Both the position numbers and the translations under genes were made by a program. A stretch of 60,223 bases of DNA from CAINOH01 sp041663565 (lineage in GTDB: Archaea; Micrarchaeota; Micrarchaeia; Norongarragalinales; CAINOH01), in the NCBI GenBank assembly GCA_041663565.1, contig JBAYMJ010000006.1:1-60223 (forward strand). The letters are read 5' to 3'. The notes beneath the pieces were generated by a model. It did no database searches, was not told where the DNA came from, and saw only the letters and a list, made by a program, of their open reading frames with translations. Numbering within the stretch: the first letter of the stretch is position 1; every line of letters starts with the position of its first letter. Below, one piece after another: positions 24,536 to 32,938 of the stretch.

Positions 24536-25027
24536 ATGAGACCCAGTAGAATTATCCAAAGTCTGCTCATGGACGGCTTACAGACATACCTCAGGCTAAA
24601 AGGAATTTTCTACGGATTTTTCCTAAAAAAAGTAGGCGCGAATTTCAAAGTTGACCAGAACGTCTATCTTAGTGGACTGCACAACGTTAAAATCGGAGAC
24701 AATATAACAATAGGAAATGGAAGCTTCCTAGTGGGCGGAGGAGGAATAGAAATTGGGGATAACGTCCTCATTGCCCAGGGAGTAAAAATCTATTCTGAAA
24801 CGCACAAGTATCAGAATACGGAAGTGGACATCATATTTCAGGGTGGAGAATCCAGGAAAGTGACTATTGGCAAAGGCTCCTGGCTTGGTGCCAACTCAAT
24901 CATTCTGCCAGGTATCCACATTGGAAAACACTGCGTCGTCGGCGCAGGCAGCGTTGTTACGAAGAACATACCCGATTTTTCTGTTGTGGTAGGCGTACCC
25001 GCGAGAATAATAAAAAAAATTAAGTGA
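24536..25027 (+). CDS. hexapeptide-repeat acyltransferase
   Basis: 163 residues with hexapeptide repeats (VKIGDNITIGNGSFLVGGGGIEIGDNVLI and later VTIGKGSWLGANSIILPGIHIGKHCVVGAGSVV) and the C-terminal VVVGVPARII. SETHKY carries the likely catalytic His. It is a paralogue in layout of 16757-17245. A/T-rich sequence with a TATA-like catatataat lies 20-30 bp upstream of the ATG, so it may have its own promoter. Confidence 0.8.
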   Translation: MRPSRIIQSLLMDGLQTYLRLKGIFYGFFLKKVGANFKVDQNVYLSGLHNVKIGDNITIGNGSFLVGGGGIEIGDNVLIAQGVKIYSETHKYQNTEVDIIFQGGESRKVTIGKGSWLGANSIILPGIHIGKHCVVGAGSVVTKNIPDFSVVVGVPARIIKKIK

Positions 25028-25104
25028 GTCTGTCTCGTACGGACTTATGCCAAATTCAATTTAACTACTTCAAAAGTTTGAAAACGCAATTACTAAAGAT
25101 TGGA

Positions 25105-26574
25105 CTATTTCTTCGGCTTGAAGTCCGTCAGGTGACCAATCACTGACTTCGCCGCCCTGCCTATGAACTTCACGTCGTCAAGGTCGCGCACCGACGCGAG
25201 GCGCCGGGCGACGAATTCTGGGTCGTACGCTACCTTGTAAAGCTCGCGCACCATCTCCTGTGCTCGGGCTTCCGGGTAAGGCGTCTTCATGATGGGCCTG
25301 CGCATGTCGTACTCGTTCCAGTCCTTTGTAAGGAGCCAGCTGTTCTTTTCACAGTCCTTGAAAAGTGGAGTGCCAGGATAGGGGATGACTACTGTTGCCT
25401 GGAGAGTCTTGGCGTAGCCTTTCTTGAGCAGGAAACGGCCGAGCTGGACGGTCTTCTTGGCGTCTTCTTCGGACTCCCACGGATAGCCAATCATGATGGT
25501 GACGTGCGGTTCGAGTCCAGCCTTGGAGCACTCGCGGCAGGAATCGATGCACTGCTGTGGGTTGGTTCCCTTGTTGAGTTTCTTGAGAGTCTCGGCGTTG
25601 GCAGACTCCAAGCCGAACAGCAGGAAGCGGAAGTTGGCCTTCTTCATAAGCTTGTAGCGTTCGAGAGTGCACGCCCCAAAGCGCATATTGCAGGAGAAGT
25701 AAATCTTCTCGTTGTATCCTCGCTCAATCATGCCATCGCAGAACTTGCCTAGCCAGTCTCCGACCGGGAACGTGCCGGTGTCGTCAAAGACTTCCTTGAC
25801 TTTGTACTTTTCTATGAGCATCCCAATCTCGTCAAGCAACAACTCTGGCTTGCGGGTGCGGAACTGCGGAAAAAGAGTGGTCCAGGAGCAGAAGGCGCAT
25901 TTTCCCCACCAGCAGTCGCGTCCGACCATGGTGTAGGTGCCGGGCCTGCGCTTGTAGTTGCCATTGTCAAAAGCGTAGTCCTTCCAGTGCGTAAGCTCGC
26001 GGTCGATGAAAGGAAGCTCGTTGAGGTCGTGGGAGAGACAGAACTTACCGGTGTTCTTGATGTTCGAACCTTCGCGGTAATAGACACCTGCTTCGAGCTT
26101 GGCAGCGTTTGCGTCGCCTTCGCCTCTTTCGATGAATTCAACTATGGACTTAAGCCCGAAGTCGTAGTCCCCGCCGGTGATGATAAAATCAACCGGGCAC
26201 TTTTCAAAGGACTCAAGCGGGAACGCAGTGACGTGGTCGCCCATTAGCACGACTGTGGTTTTGGGGTTCGAAGACTTGATGTCCTTTACGACCTGCCAAT
26301 AGCGCTTTATGATTGGGGTCTTGGCCTCAATCGCAATCAGGTCGGAAGGCGACTTGTTGAACGCATCAAGCCATTCGGAATAGGTCTTCTTCTGGGCGAT
26401 GGCGTCGTCCCAGACTACTTCGTGGCCAGCCTGGTCCAGGATGGTTGCCGCATAAGCAGGCACCATCGGGTAGATGTAGCACGGCGAGTGGAAGTACTGG
26501 AACTGCCTGTTTTGGGTAAGTAAAGGGACCCCCTTGGAAGACTCGATTGGGGGGTAGGAAATTGATATCTTCAT
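25105..26574 (-). CDS. B12-binding-type radical SAM protein
   Basis: 489 residues. The first 150 look like a cobalamin-binding Rossmann domain (ATILDQAGHEVVWDDAI, VVLMGDHVTAFPLES). The radical SAM centre is GRDCWWGKCAFCSW, in which the cysteines are spaced C-x4-C-x2-C instead of the usual C-x3-C-x2-C. Further motifs (FGLESANAETLKKLN, IGYPWESEEDAKKT) are typical of BchE/P-methylase-like relatives. Substrate unknown; methylation of a sugar or lipid is plausible by context. It is divergent from the hicBA region. Confidence 0.8.
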   Translation of the reverse strand: MKISISYPPIESSKGVPLLTQNRQFQYFHSPCYIYPMVPAYAATILDQAGHEVVWDDAIAQKKTYSEWLDAFNKSPSDLIAIEAKTPIIKRYWQVVKDIKSSNPKTTVVLMGDHVTAFPLESFEKCPVDFIITGGDYDFGLKSIVEFIERGEGDANAAKLEAGVYYREGSNIKNTGKFCLSHDLNELPFIDRELTHWKDYAFDNGNYKRRPGTYTMVGRDCWWGKCAFCSWTTLFPQFRTRKPELLLDEIGMLIEKYKVKEVFDDTGTFPVGDWLGKFCDGMIERGYNEKIYFSCNMRFGACTLERYKLMKKANFRFLLFGLESANAETLKKLNKGTNPQQCIDSCRECSKAGLEPHVTIMIGYPWESEEDAKKTVQLGRFLLKKGYAKTLQATVVIPYPGTPLFKDCEKNSWLLTKDWNEYDMRRPIMKTPYPEARAQEMVRELYKVAYDPEFVARRLASVRDLDDVKFIGRAAKSVIGHLTDFKPKK

Positions 26575-26766
26575 AGGTAAAATGAAGCGTGGTTTGGTTA
26601 TATAGGTTATTTACAGGACAACAAAATCAGCGGAAATAGAGTCTGGGTAGGTTTTTAGGTTGGAAAAAAGAAGACTTGATTTGGTGAAACAATGAGACCG
26701 GCGATATCCGAACCAAGATTATTAATAGCAGGTTTTCCCAATAATCTTTACAAGACGGTACAGACT

Positions 26767-26973
26767 ATGAAGGACTACACCATCATTATAGAGCAGGGCG
26801 AGGACGGCTACCTCATATCCGAAGTCTTGGAACTCCCGGGCTGCCACACCCAAGCAAAGACGCTTGACGAGCTTATGAAACGAACCAAAGAAGCCATCAA
26901 GGTGTACGTTGGTACGGCTTCTGCAGAACCCCTGCCATCGACGTTTTTGGGAATACAAAAGCTGGCGGTCTGA
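26767..26973 (+). CDS. hicB: HicB-like antitoxin, intact copy
   Basis: 68 residues from MKDYTIIIEQGEDGY, with the partial RNase-H-like HicB fold and CHTQAKTLDELMKRTKEAIKVYV. The frame is open from an ATG at 26692 that has a good GGTGA ahead of it, which would add 25 residues; the homologous copy at 30703 supports a start close to MKDYT. A TATA-like GATTATTAATAG near 26719-26731 fits a leaderless start at 26767. The toxin gene follows directly (hicB stop 26971-26973, hicA TTG 26974). Confidence 0.8.
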   Translation: MKDYTIIIEQGEDGYLISEVLELPGCHTQAKTLDELMKRTKEAIKVYVGTASAEPLPSTFLGIQKLAV

Positions 26974-27201
26974 TTGTCCAAGCTGCCCCTGCTTAAGGCA
27001 AAACAACTGGCAAGGATACTCGAAAAACTGGGTTTCCAGTTCCTGCGGCAGCAGGGGAGCCACATGTTCTTCCAGCACCCAGATGGTAGAACAACAGTTG
27101 TCCCAAACCACCCCGGAGAGCAAATAGACCGGGGCCTTCTCAACAAAATCATCCGCAAGGACATTCAAATTACGCGGGAAGAATTCACCAAACTGCTCTA
27201 G
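26974..27201 (+). CDS. hicA: HicA-like mRNA interferase toxin
   Basis: 75 residues, starting with TTG immediately after the hicB stop. The HicA fold is recognisable: KLPLLKAKQLARILEKLGF, then RQQGSHMFFQHPDGRTTVVPNHPGEQIDRGLLNKIIR. The His in GSHM is the catalytic residue of the family. HicA cleaves mRNA and HicB blocks it. Order here is antitoxin then toxin. It is the only complete toxin of the three hic loci in the window. Confidence 0.85.
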   Translation: MSKLPLLKAKQLARILEKLGFQFLRQQGSHMFFQHPDGRTTVVPNHPGEQIDRGLLNKIIRKDIQITREEFTKLL

Positions 27202-27220
27202 AAGCCAGTATGCCAAGTTG

Positions 27221-27637
27221 ATGAGGATGAAAATCTCAGCTCATTTTGTTACTGCCGTTCTCGGCGCGGGAATGACTTATGCCCTCACGGGAGACCTCTT
27301 TGCGCCCGGTCTTTTCTTTGCAGCCGCGTTCCTAATCGACGCAGACCACGTTCTGGACTATCTACTGATTTACAGGAAAACAGACCTTTCCCGGATGCTG
27401 AAGGGACATTTCTACAAGGACAGGATTTACGTGCTGCTGCACTCAGCGGAAATACCGATTATTGCACTGATAGTCTGGCCTGGAACCTATTCAGCTGCGT
27501 TTGCAGCGGGTTACTTCCTGCACTTGGCTATGGACATGGCAGAATACTCCTTCAGGAACCCACTCCTTACCTACTTTTTCTCGTACCGGCTGGCAGTAGG
27601 GTTTTCAAAGAAGAAAATATGCGCAGATTCCGCATAA
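27221..27637 (+). CDS. small membrane protein, possible YdjM/DUF457-like hydrolase
   Basis: 138 residues with three to four hydrophobic helices. The polar residues DADH (FLIDADHVLDY), GHF, LLHS and FLHLAMD form the Asp/His pattern of the YdjM/DUF457 membrane-bound metal-dependent hydrolases. No substrate is known. It starts 19 bases after hicA and ends head-on with the glycosyltransferase at 27638. Confidence 0.5.
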   Translation: MRMKISAHFVTAVLGAGMTYALTGDLFAPGLFFAAAFLIDADHVLDYLLIYRKTDLSRMLKGHFYKDRIYVLLHSAEIPIIALIVWPGTYSAAFAAGYFLHLAMDMAEYSFRNPLLTYFFSYRLAVGFSKKKICADSA

Positions 27638-28594
27638 TCAGCGCGAAAGCTTCGGCGACAACAACCCTGCTATGAAGAAGACTCCGTAGAACAAGTGGGT
27701 CAGCAGGCTTCCGAAGGCCACGAAAAGGCCCATCGCGGCGCTTTCCAACAGGACACCGAATACGAAAGACACTAGCAGGTGAAGCACAACAAGCGCAATG
27801 AGCGCCAGCCAGAACAACGGGTTGCTGAAACCCAGTCCGAACAGAAGGAGCGCGCCCAAAACCGCAAGGGATGGCAGGAAATACGAAGGCCTCAGCGAGG
27901 TCTGCGGGAACTTCTTGACAAAGAAGCCACGGTGCAAGGCATAGTTTGACACTTGCCGCAGGTGCTTGACAAAGAGCGGCCGGCGGTGGTGATAGACAAG
28001 GACGTCAGGCGAGTAGAGGAGCCGCTTTTTCCTGCCGTGCACCAAGTCAAGGCAGAGCTTGGTGTCCTCGCCGGGCCAGAAGTTCGTGTCAAAACCTCCG
28101 ACAGCTTCAAAATCCGCCTTCCGGATGATTAGGTTCACAGTCGGGATGTCGTCGCAATCTCGCGCCTTGCTAGGCACGTAGCGGAAATCATAACCCCCAG
28201 AACATAGGGGAGAGGAATACGTCAGCCCGGATGCCCGCTGCAGGAACGAGTCCTCCTCCGGCGTGACCGCAGGACCGCCCACGCCGGCAACGTGCGGGTT
28301 CGAAAAGAGCTTTTCTGCAGAGGAAAGCCAGGAGGCATCAGGATAAGCGTCATCGTCGATGAATGCAAGGAACTTTCCCTTGGCGGCCTTCGCCGCAATG
28401 TCGCGCTTCTGCCCCGGACCGACCTTGCCGGAGGGGATTATCTTGAGGCGCTTGTCGCGTATCCCAATATCAATCCGGCCATCGGGAACTACAAAAACCT
28501 CGAGAACCTCGGAAAGGGCTAGGCAATCAAGGACACAACGCTCGACATAGGGCGAGCTTTTGCCCATCGCGATGATTACTGAAAATGCCTGCAA
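27638..28594 (-). CDS. family 2 glycosyltransferase with C-terminal membrane helices
   Basis: 318 residues. The N-terminal GT-A core has VVPDGRID, GPGQKRDIAAKAAKGKFLAFIDDDAYPD (the DxD site) and NFWPGEDTKLCLD. Residues about 240-318 hold three hydrophobic helices (LAVLGALLLFGLGF, FWLALIALVVLHLLVSFVFG, FGSLLTHLFYGVFFIAGLL). It probably adds a sugar to a lipid carrier at the membrane. It lies 7 bases downstream of the dolichol-phosphate-type transferase and is likely co-transcribed. Confidence 0.8.
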   Translation of the reverse strand: MQAFSVIIAMGKSSPYVERCVLDCLALSEVLEVFVVPDGRIDIGIRDKRLKIIPSGKVGPGQKRDIAAKAAKGKFLAFIDDDAYPDASWLSSAEKLFSNPHVAGVGGPAVTPEEDSFLQRASGLTYSSPLCSGGYDFRYVPSKARDCDDIPTVNLIIRKADFEAVGGFDTNFWPGEDTKLCLDLVHGRKKRLLYSPDVLVYHHRRPLFVKHLRQVSNYALHRGFFVKKFPQTSLRPSYFLPSLAVLGALLLFGLGFSNPLFWLALIALVVLHLLVSFVFGVLLESAAMGLFVAFGSLLTHLFYGVFFIAGLLSPKLSR

Positions 28595-28601
28595 GGAAAG
28601 A

Positions 28602-29336
28602 TTACCCTGTTTTTATCTTGTCGTAATAATGCATTATCTTGAGCCGGTACCATATCGCCATGGTGTCCAGCCACATGTTGAACACGCCCTGCGGCTGCAC
28701 CCCGCTTCCGCCGCGGAACCTTACCTCGACCGGGCACTCGCGGATGTAGAAGCCGCCGTAGTGGGCAAGCACCAAAAGCTCGGAGTCGAATGCATAGCGC
28801 TTCACGAGCATCTTGGGAGCCGCATACTCCAAGACCGGACGCTTGAAGAGCTTAATCCCAACCTGAGTGTCGGAGATGGGCATCTCGAAGAGTACGAAGC
28901 ACATTATCTGATAGGCACGCGAAAGAACGCGGCGCAACAGCGGGTACTTGACTATGGAGTCGGGGTGGTTCTTGCTGCCGATTATGACGTCGGCGTTGTA
29001 GCGTTCCATGTACTGCAAAAAGAGCGGAATCTGACTGGGCGGCAAATCCCTGTCAGCGTCGATGAAAAGGACGGTATTGCCGCGGCTGTGCCGGAAGCCC
29101 GCAAGCACCGCGTGACCTTTCCCTTGGTTCTTCTCAAGGGGCACCACCTTGCAGTTTTCATTGCCCTTGCAGAAACGCCGGAGCTCGGAAAGCGTGCCGT
29201 CGGGCGAGCCGTCATCGACAAGAATCATCTCGAACTTGCGGTTGAGCTTGGAAAGCTCCGAGTGGATGTCACTGAGAGCGGAAAACACGACCTTTTCCTT
29301 CTTGTAGCAGGGGATTACGACGGAGAGGCGGTCCAT
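28602..29336 (-). CDS. dolichol-phosphate mannosyltransferase-like family 2 glycosyltransferase
   Basis: 244 residues, a DPM1/AglD-like cytoplasmic enzyme. VVIPCYKKEKVV opens the protein; LVDDGSPDGT, NQGKGHAVLAGFRHSRG, FIDADRDLPPSQI (metal site) and SDTQVGIKLFKR are hallmark blocks. It would transfer a sugar to a polyprenyl phosphate. First gene of a two-gene minus-strand unit; its promoter faces that of the GHKL ATPase. Confidence 0.85.
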   Translation of the reverse strand: MDRLSVVIPCYKKEKVVFSALSDIHSELSKLNRKFEMILVDDGSPDGTLSELRRFCKGNENCKVVPLEKNQGKGHAVLAGFRHSRGNTVLFIDADRDLPPSQIPLFLQYMERYNADVIIGSKNHPDSIVKYPLLRRVLSRAYQIMCFVLFEMPISDTQVGIKLFKRPVLEYAAPKMLVKRYAFDSELLVLAHYGGFYIRECPVEVRFRGGSGVQPQGVFNMWLDTMAIWYRLKIMHYYDKIKTG

Positions 29337-29408
29337 TGAAAAGTCATCTTTAATGATTAGCGAGGCCGGCTTTTAAGGTTTAAAGAAGGATAGAAGAATT
29401 CAGCGGAA

Positions 29409-30218
29409 ATGAGGTCGGTCCGTCTTTTTATCCGGATGCACGGGAAACTGTTTATGACCGTTCTTCCCGCGTTGCTGGAGAATTACTTCAGATTTTGTTC
29501 TGTAAGGAGTAGATTTAGGACGGAAAAATCAATCGACATTTCCGATGGGAGCCTTTCGCCCATGATTCTGCTTCCACTTGGGGATTTCTTGAAAAAGAAC
29601 GCTCAAAAATGCAGCCTTCCGAAAGCGGGTTGCTTGGACTTTTTCGTCTCAGGCGCGAAGGGCGGATTCGACAAGGATTGCCGGATTTTAGAGCTTCCTG
29701 CGGGAAAGGGGAATGCCGAGGGACTGATGGAAGCATTCTTTGAAGCCTGCGGCAACGGATTGGCCTTCGGAGGGGAAAACGCATTCAAGTACGTGACAAA
29801 CGAGATAGTCACGAACATCTACGAGCATTCGGGTTTTACACACGCATATCTGATGGCACAGGAACAACCGGGATTCGTGGATTTGTGCTTTTATGACGAT
29901 GGCGTGTCAATCCCTGGCAGTTTCAAAAGAAGGGGAATGAACTTCTCAAGCGATGTGGAGGCCATTGCGGAGGCAGTCAACGGGCTTTCCACGAAGGGGG
30001 GCACGGAGCGCGGCTATGGCCTTGGGACTGCCTTGAACCTTTCAAAGAGCGGGTTGAAGGCAGAATGCGCGGTTGTTTCAGCTTCCGGCGCATTGTCCCT
30101 TTCCACTGCCACGCAGGCGTTCCACCTGCCGCACGGTTACGCAATGGACGGCACCCTGATTGGAGCGCGGATTCCTCTTTCTAGGACGGCGGTGGATATT
30201 TATGGATACTTGCAGTAA
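29409..30218 (+). CDS. GHKL-type ATPase (anti-sigma/histidine-kinase-like fold)
   Basis: 269 residues. The Bergerat fold is visible: N-box NEIVTNIYEH (131-140), G1 DDGVSIPG (163-170) and G2 GYGLGT (202-207). No phosphoacceptor His domain or receiver is attached. The N-terminal 120 residues are unassigned. A STAS-like protein follows 25 bases downstream. Such ATPase/STAS-like pairs are widespread and poorly understood; archaea have no sigma factors, so classic anti-sigma action is excluded. Confidence 0.7.
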   Translation: MRSVRLFIRMHGKLFMTVLPALLENYFRFCSVRSRFRTEKSIDISDGSLSPMILLPLGDFLKKNAQKCSLPKAGCLDFFVSGAKGGFDKDCRILELPAGKGNAEGLMEAFFEACGNGLAFGGENAFKYVTNEIVTNIYEHSGFTHAYLMAQEQPGFVDLCFYDDGVSIPGSFKRRGMNFSSDVEAIAEAVNGLSTKGGTERGYGLGTALNLSKSGLKAECAVVSASGALSLSTATQAFHLPHGYAMDGTLIGARIPLSRTAVDIYGYLQ

Positions 30219-30243
30219 GCATTATGGACAGGAGATGCCACGG

Positions 30244-30579
30244 ATGAAACCAAGTGAACGGGTTGTTGTCAAGGACGTCGTTGCGCAGGACTTAGCGCTT
30301 AGGGCGTCTGCAGACAGGTTGTTTGATAAAATCAACTCATTGCGCGTGGATACGGTAATGGTTGACTTTTCCAAGGTGCGATCCATCAGCCGCTCGTTCG
30401 CCCACCAGTACGTTGTCCGCCGCAGCGAAAGCCAAAAGAAGGTAGCCGAGGCTCACGTGCCGGAGAACGTGCGAAAGATGCTGGCGGTTGTCGAGGAGCC
30501 CGCCCCGAAGAAGCGCCTGATAAACCTGAAACAGATTGGGATAATCCGCCTGCGGGAAATGCCTTCGACGGCCCCCTGA
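30244..30579 (+). CDS. STAS-like DUF4325 protein
   Basis: 111 residues from the ATG at 30244, placed 9 nt after GGAG (30231-30234). TVMVDFSKVRSISRSFAHQYVVRR is the conserved DUF4325 core (a beta-strand ending in DFS, then SxSFA). The frame is also open upstream into the ATPase gene. It very probably works with the GHKL ATPase just before it, by analogy with partner-switching pairs. The last 40 residues are basic and unassigned. Confidence 0.65.
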   Translation: MKPSERVVVKDVVAQDLALRASADRLFDKINSLRVDTVMVDFSKVRSISRSFAHQYVVRRSESQKKVAEAHVPENVRKMLAVVEEPAPKKRLINLKQIGIIRLREMPSTAP

Positions 30580-30628
30580 CCTGAATGGATTTAAACAAGG
30601 TTCAGCATATACTGATTATACTTTAAAG

Positions 30629-30668
30629 AGAGAGCGGAGGGGGTTATACCCGCATAACTCCGCTCTTT
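30629..30668 (+). terminator. hairpin between the STAS-like gene and hicB copy 3
   Basis: Arms near AGAGCGGAG (30631-30639) plus TTAT (30644-30647) pair with ATAACTCCGCTCT (30654-30666); four unpaired G's bulge on the left and a 6-nt loop closes it. The T-rich end suggests a terminator for the preceding pair, or an element linked to hicB. Confidence 0.4.
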
Positions 30669-30702
30669 ATAGTTCAACTAATTCTTTTCAGAAATAGAAC
30701 GG

Positions 30703-30924
30703 ATGACAGTTCAAACAATGAAGGACTACACCATCGTAATAGAGCAAGGCGAGGACGGCTACTTAATATCCGAAGTCTTGGAGCTTCCCGGCTGCCACAC
30801 CCAGGCAAAGACGCTTGACGAGCTAATGAAACGGACCCGTGAAGCGATAAAGGCATACGTTGGCGCTACTGCTGAGGAACCCTCGCCGTCAACGTTCTTG
30901 GGAATACAAAAGCTGGCAGTCTGA
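30703..30924 (+). CDS. hicB: HicB-like antitoxin, copy 3, toxin lost
   Basis: 73 residues, nearly identical in sequence to the intact HicB at 26767 (differences mostly in TREAIKAYVGATAEEPSPS). The ATG at 30703 gives MTVQTMKDYT. After the stop, about 20 bases (30925-30945) still match the start of hicA with a deletion, then similarity ends. It is thus an orphan antitoxin, possibly still able to neutralise the HicA at 26974. Confidence 0.75.
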   Translation: MTVQTMKDYTIVIEQGEDGYLISEVLELPGCHTQAKTLDELMKRTREAIKAYVGATAEEPSPSTFLGIQKLAV

Positions 30925-30951
30925 CGGTCAAAGCTGCCCTTAAGACAAAAA

Positions 30952-32634
30952 TTACTTGAACCTAAACAGTTTCAGGCAGCCCGTCTCTTTTACAAGCTCG
31001 GAGCTTGCGGTTGCCCATGATGCGTCAAATGGAGAAGTGCAGGAGTCAAGCAGCGCGTAGCGCACACCATTCTGCATCATGCAGGACGCGTTTTGGCCGT
31101 TGAGGCAGTCGTACACCCCACCTGAAAGCGTGCCGCCAAAATCATTTGCAGATGGGACGGACACTACAAGCCAGGGGAATTTGCCCGAAGGATTGGCAAG
31201 GCGGCCGTCCAACCCCGCGGCAAGCGACCAATTGTACGAGTAATAGATTCCGGAAGGGACCAGGATCGCCTTCTCGCCATCAGGAATCATCGATGGAATT
31301 GAAAGGTATTCCGAAGGATAGCTTATCGGGTGTAGCTGGCCGGAAAGCCCGAGTGCGGGGTAGTTGTAGGCAACTGTTGCCACAAGGACAACGAGGATTG
31401 CAGCGGTGGCAAGAATGTATCCCGAAGAGGTCTTTTTCTGCGAGAACGCCTTTTCTCCAAGGCCAAGGTAGATGCCAATCGGAGCCAGTATCGCGTAAGC
31501 GGCTGCAATCAGCTCGACGAACTTGTTGGAGTCGCGGAAGCCGGAAAACATCGGCACGTGGTCGTAAAAGAAGCTGAAGATGCTGTCCGTCCACGGGTGG
31601 GAGATGCCGGTTGCAAAGACCAATCCGATTACCCAGCCAACTGCGAGGGTGATGAACAGCGGGTTCCGCGGCTGCCTGAGCAGGGCGTATATTGAAAGGC
31701 AGAAAAGAACCGCCACAAAGCCGTAGATGAAGAGGGTCGGCAGGGTCTTGAACGCCTTGAGCACGCCGACCTCGCGCCACGAGCCGTACATCAGGGCGGA
31801 CTTCACTGCGGTGTTGAACCCTGCAGAGGATTGGGGTGAGAAGAACGACAGGTGGGACTGGTCTATTGCGGAGAATATCGGGCTTTGGGGAAGGACAAAG
31901 TATGGGATTAACCACAGAAGGTTCAGGAAAAGGAACACGCCTGCAAGCTGCAGGTAAGGCGTCCAATTCTTCCGGCGCGCCCTCTTGTCAAGGAAAAGGT
32001 GGTTCACGAACAGGAAGAGCGCGACCACGCAGGTGTTGAGCACGAAGCCCTGCAGGGCCAGGTTCAAAAAGGAAAGCGAAAGCGCAAGGGGCCAGGCAGT
32101 CTTGAAAGCGGGCGAATCAACAAACTTCTTGGCAAGGTACAGGCTTATTGGAAGGAAGAACAGCGAGGCGACAACCAAAAACTGTCCCATCATCACCCGT
32201 TCATAGACGAATGGCGAAAACGACATTATGGCAACAGAAAGAAGGTAAGCAGCCTTGGACTTGATGCCATATTCACGATAGAGAAGGTAAAGGCCTACAG
32301 AGCCTATGGCGAAGATGGCAAGAAAGACGAGCTTGGAAAATATGGCGGAGGAGCCCGTCCCGAAGGCAAGAAGGAAAGGAACCTGAAGCAGGTAGTAGGG
32401 AATCCATCGGTAGGACGTCCAGTCACCACCAGCATACTGGAAGAAGTGCGTGACCTGGTCTATGCTTACGAAGTTGCCGCCCCAATCCAGATAGATGAAC
32501 TCGCCGCCCGACAAAAAGAACGGGTAAAGCATCGCAAGGCACGCTATGACCCCGGGAAGCACTGCCCAGGCTATTTCGGCCCAGTTCTGAAGGAACCAAA
32601 TCGGACTGTTTTTTGAGGGCGTGGACGGTGCCAT
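30952..32634 (-). CDS. large polytopic membrane protein, GT-C-like
   Basis: 560 residues with about twelve predicted membrane helices over the first 430, then an extracytoplasmic tail. A loop after helix 1 carries acidic residues (GGEFIYLDWGGNF), a placement shared with the protein at 21903-24473 and typical of GT-C glycosyltransferases using lipid-phosphate donors. No family is named with certainty. It runs toward hicB copy 3, 27 bases away. Confidence 0.5.
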   Translation of the reverse strand: MAPSTPSKNSPIWFLQNWAEIAWAVLPGVIACLAMLYPFFLSGGEFIYLDWGGNFVSIDQVTHFFQYAGGDWTSYRWIPYYLLQVPFLLAFGTGSSAIFSKLVFLAIFAIGSVGLYLLYREYGIKSKAAYLLSVAIMSFSPFVYERVMMGQFLVVASLFFLPISLYLAKKFVDSPAFKTAWPLALSLSFLNLALQGFVLNTCVVALFLFVNHLFLDKRARRKNWTPYLQLAGVFLFLNLLWLIPYFVLPQSPIFSAIDQSHLSFFSPQSSAGFNTAVKSALMYGSWREVGVLKAFKTLPTLFIYGFVAVLFCLSIYALLRQPRNPLFITLAVGWVIGLVFATGISHPWTDSIFSFFYDHVPMFSGFRDSNKFVELIAAAYAILAPIGIYLGLGEKAFSQKKTSSGYILATAAILVVLVATVAYNYPALGLSGQLHPISYPSEYLSIPSMIPDGEKAILVPSGIYYSYNWSLAAGLDGRLANPSGKFPWLVVSVPSANDFGGTLSGGVYDCLNGQNASCMMQNGVRYALLDSCTSPFDASWATASSELVKETGCLKLFRFK

Positions 32635-32693
32635 GGATGGAAATAATTAGCCGAGGCTAGGATAAAAAGCAGAGGAGAAAGACTTGAGAGAGG

Positions 32694-32930
32694 CTAAATT
32701 ACGACGCAGTCTGGAACACACGAAAGGAACGGCGTCTTGTCGGGGTGGAACTTGCGAGCTTCTGCATATACTTTTTTGAAGCTCTTTCCGCTGGCTACTA
32801 TTTTCTGGTCAACGATTGCAACCCATTCGCCCATATGCTCGCTAAGGTCTGTTTTTAGGAAAAAATCGTAGTTGTCCAAAGCAATGCACCATAAAGCAGT
32901 CAGAAAGCGCCCGGATTGCGAACCATCCAT
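32694..32930 (-). CDS. DUF5678-like protein
   Basis: 78 residues. The core YDFFLKTDLSEHMGEWVAIVDQKIVASGKSFKKVYAEARKF followed by PFLSCVP matches DUF5678, a small family of unknown function that is frequent in archaea and often sits beside antitoxin-like genes. It begins 8 bases after the zinc-ribbon/AbrB gene and is the third gene of that unit. The first 20 residues are poorly conserved, so the true start may be later. Confidence 0.55.
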   Translation of the reverse strand: MDGSQSGRFLTALWCIALDNYDFFLKTDLSEHMGEWVAIVDQKIVASGKSFKKVYAEARKFHPDKTPFLSCVPDCVVI

Positions 32931-32938
32931 TGCGACCC

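Noticed and set aside
26692..26766. Extra N-terminal 25 codons for the intact HicB, starting at an ATG with GGTGA
   Set aside because: The added residues are absent from the homologous copy at 30703 and do not fit the HicB fold; kept only as an alternative start.
28560..29339. Open frame on the plus strand over the DPM-like glycosyltransferase
   Set aside because: The minus-strand reading has complete GT2 motifs; the plus-strand one is a codon-bias shadow.
29395..29415. Shared short string TCAGCGGAAAT near 26628 and 29399 as a regulatory motif
   Set aside because: Only about 11 bases match and their positions relative to gene starts differ; could be chance.
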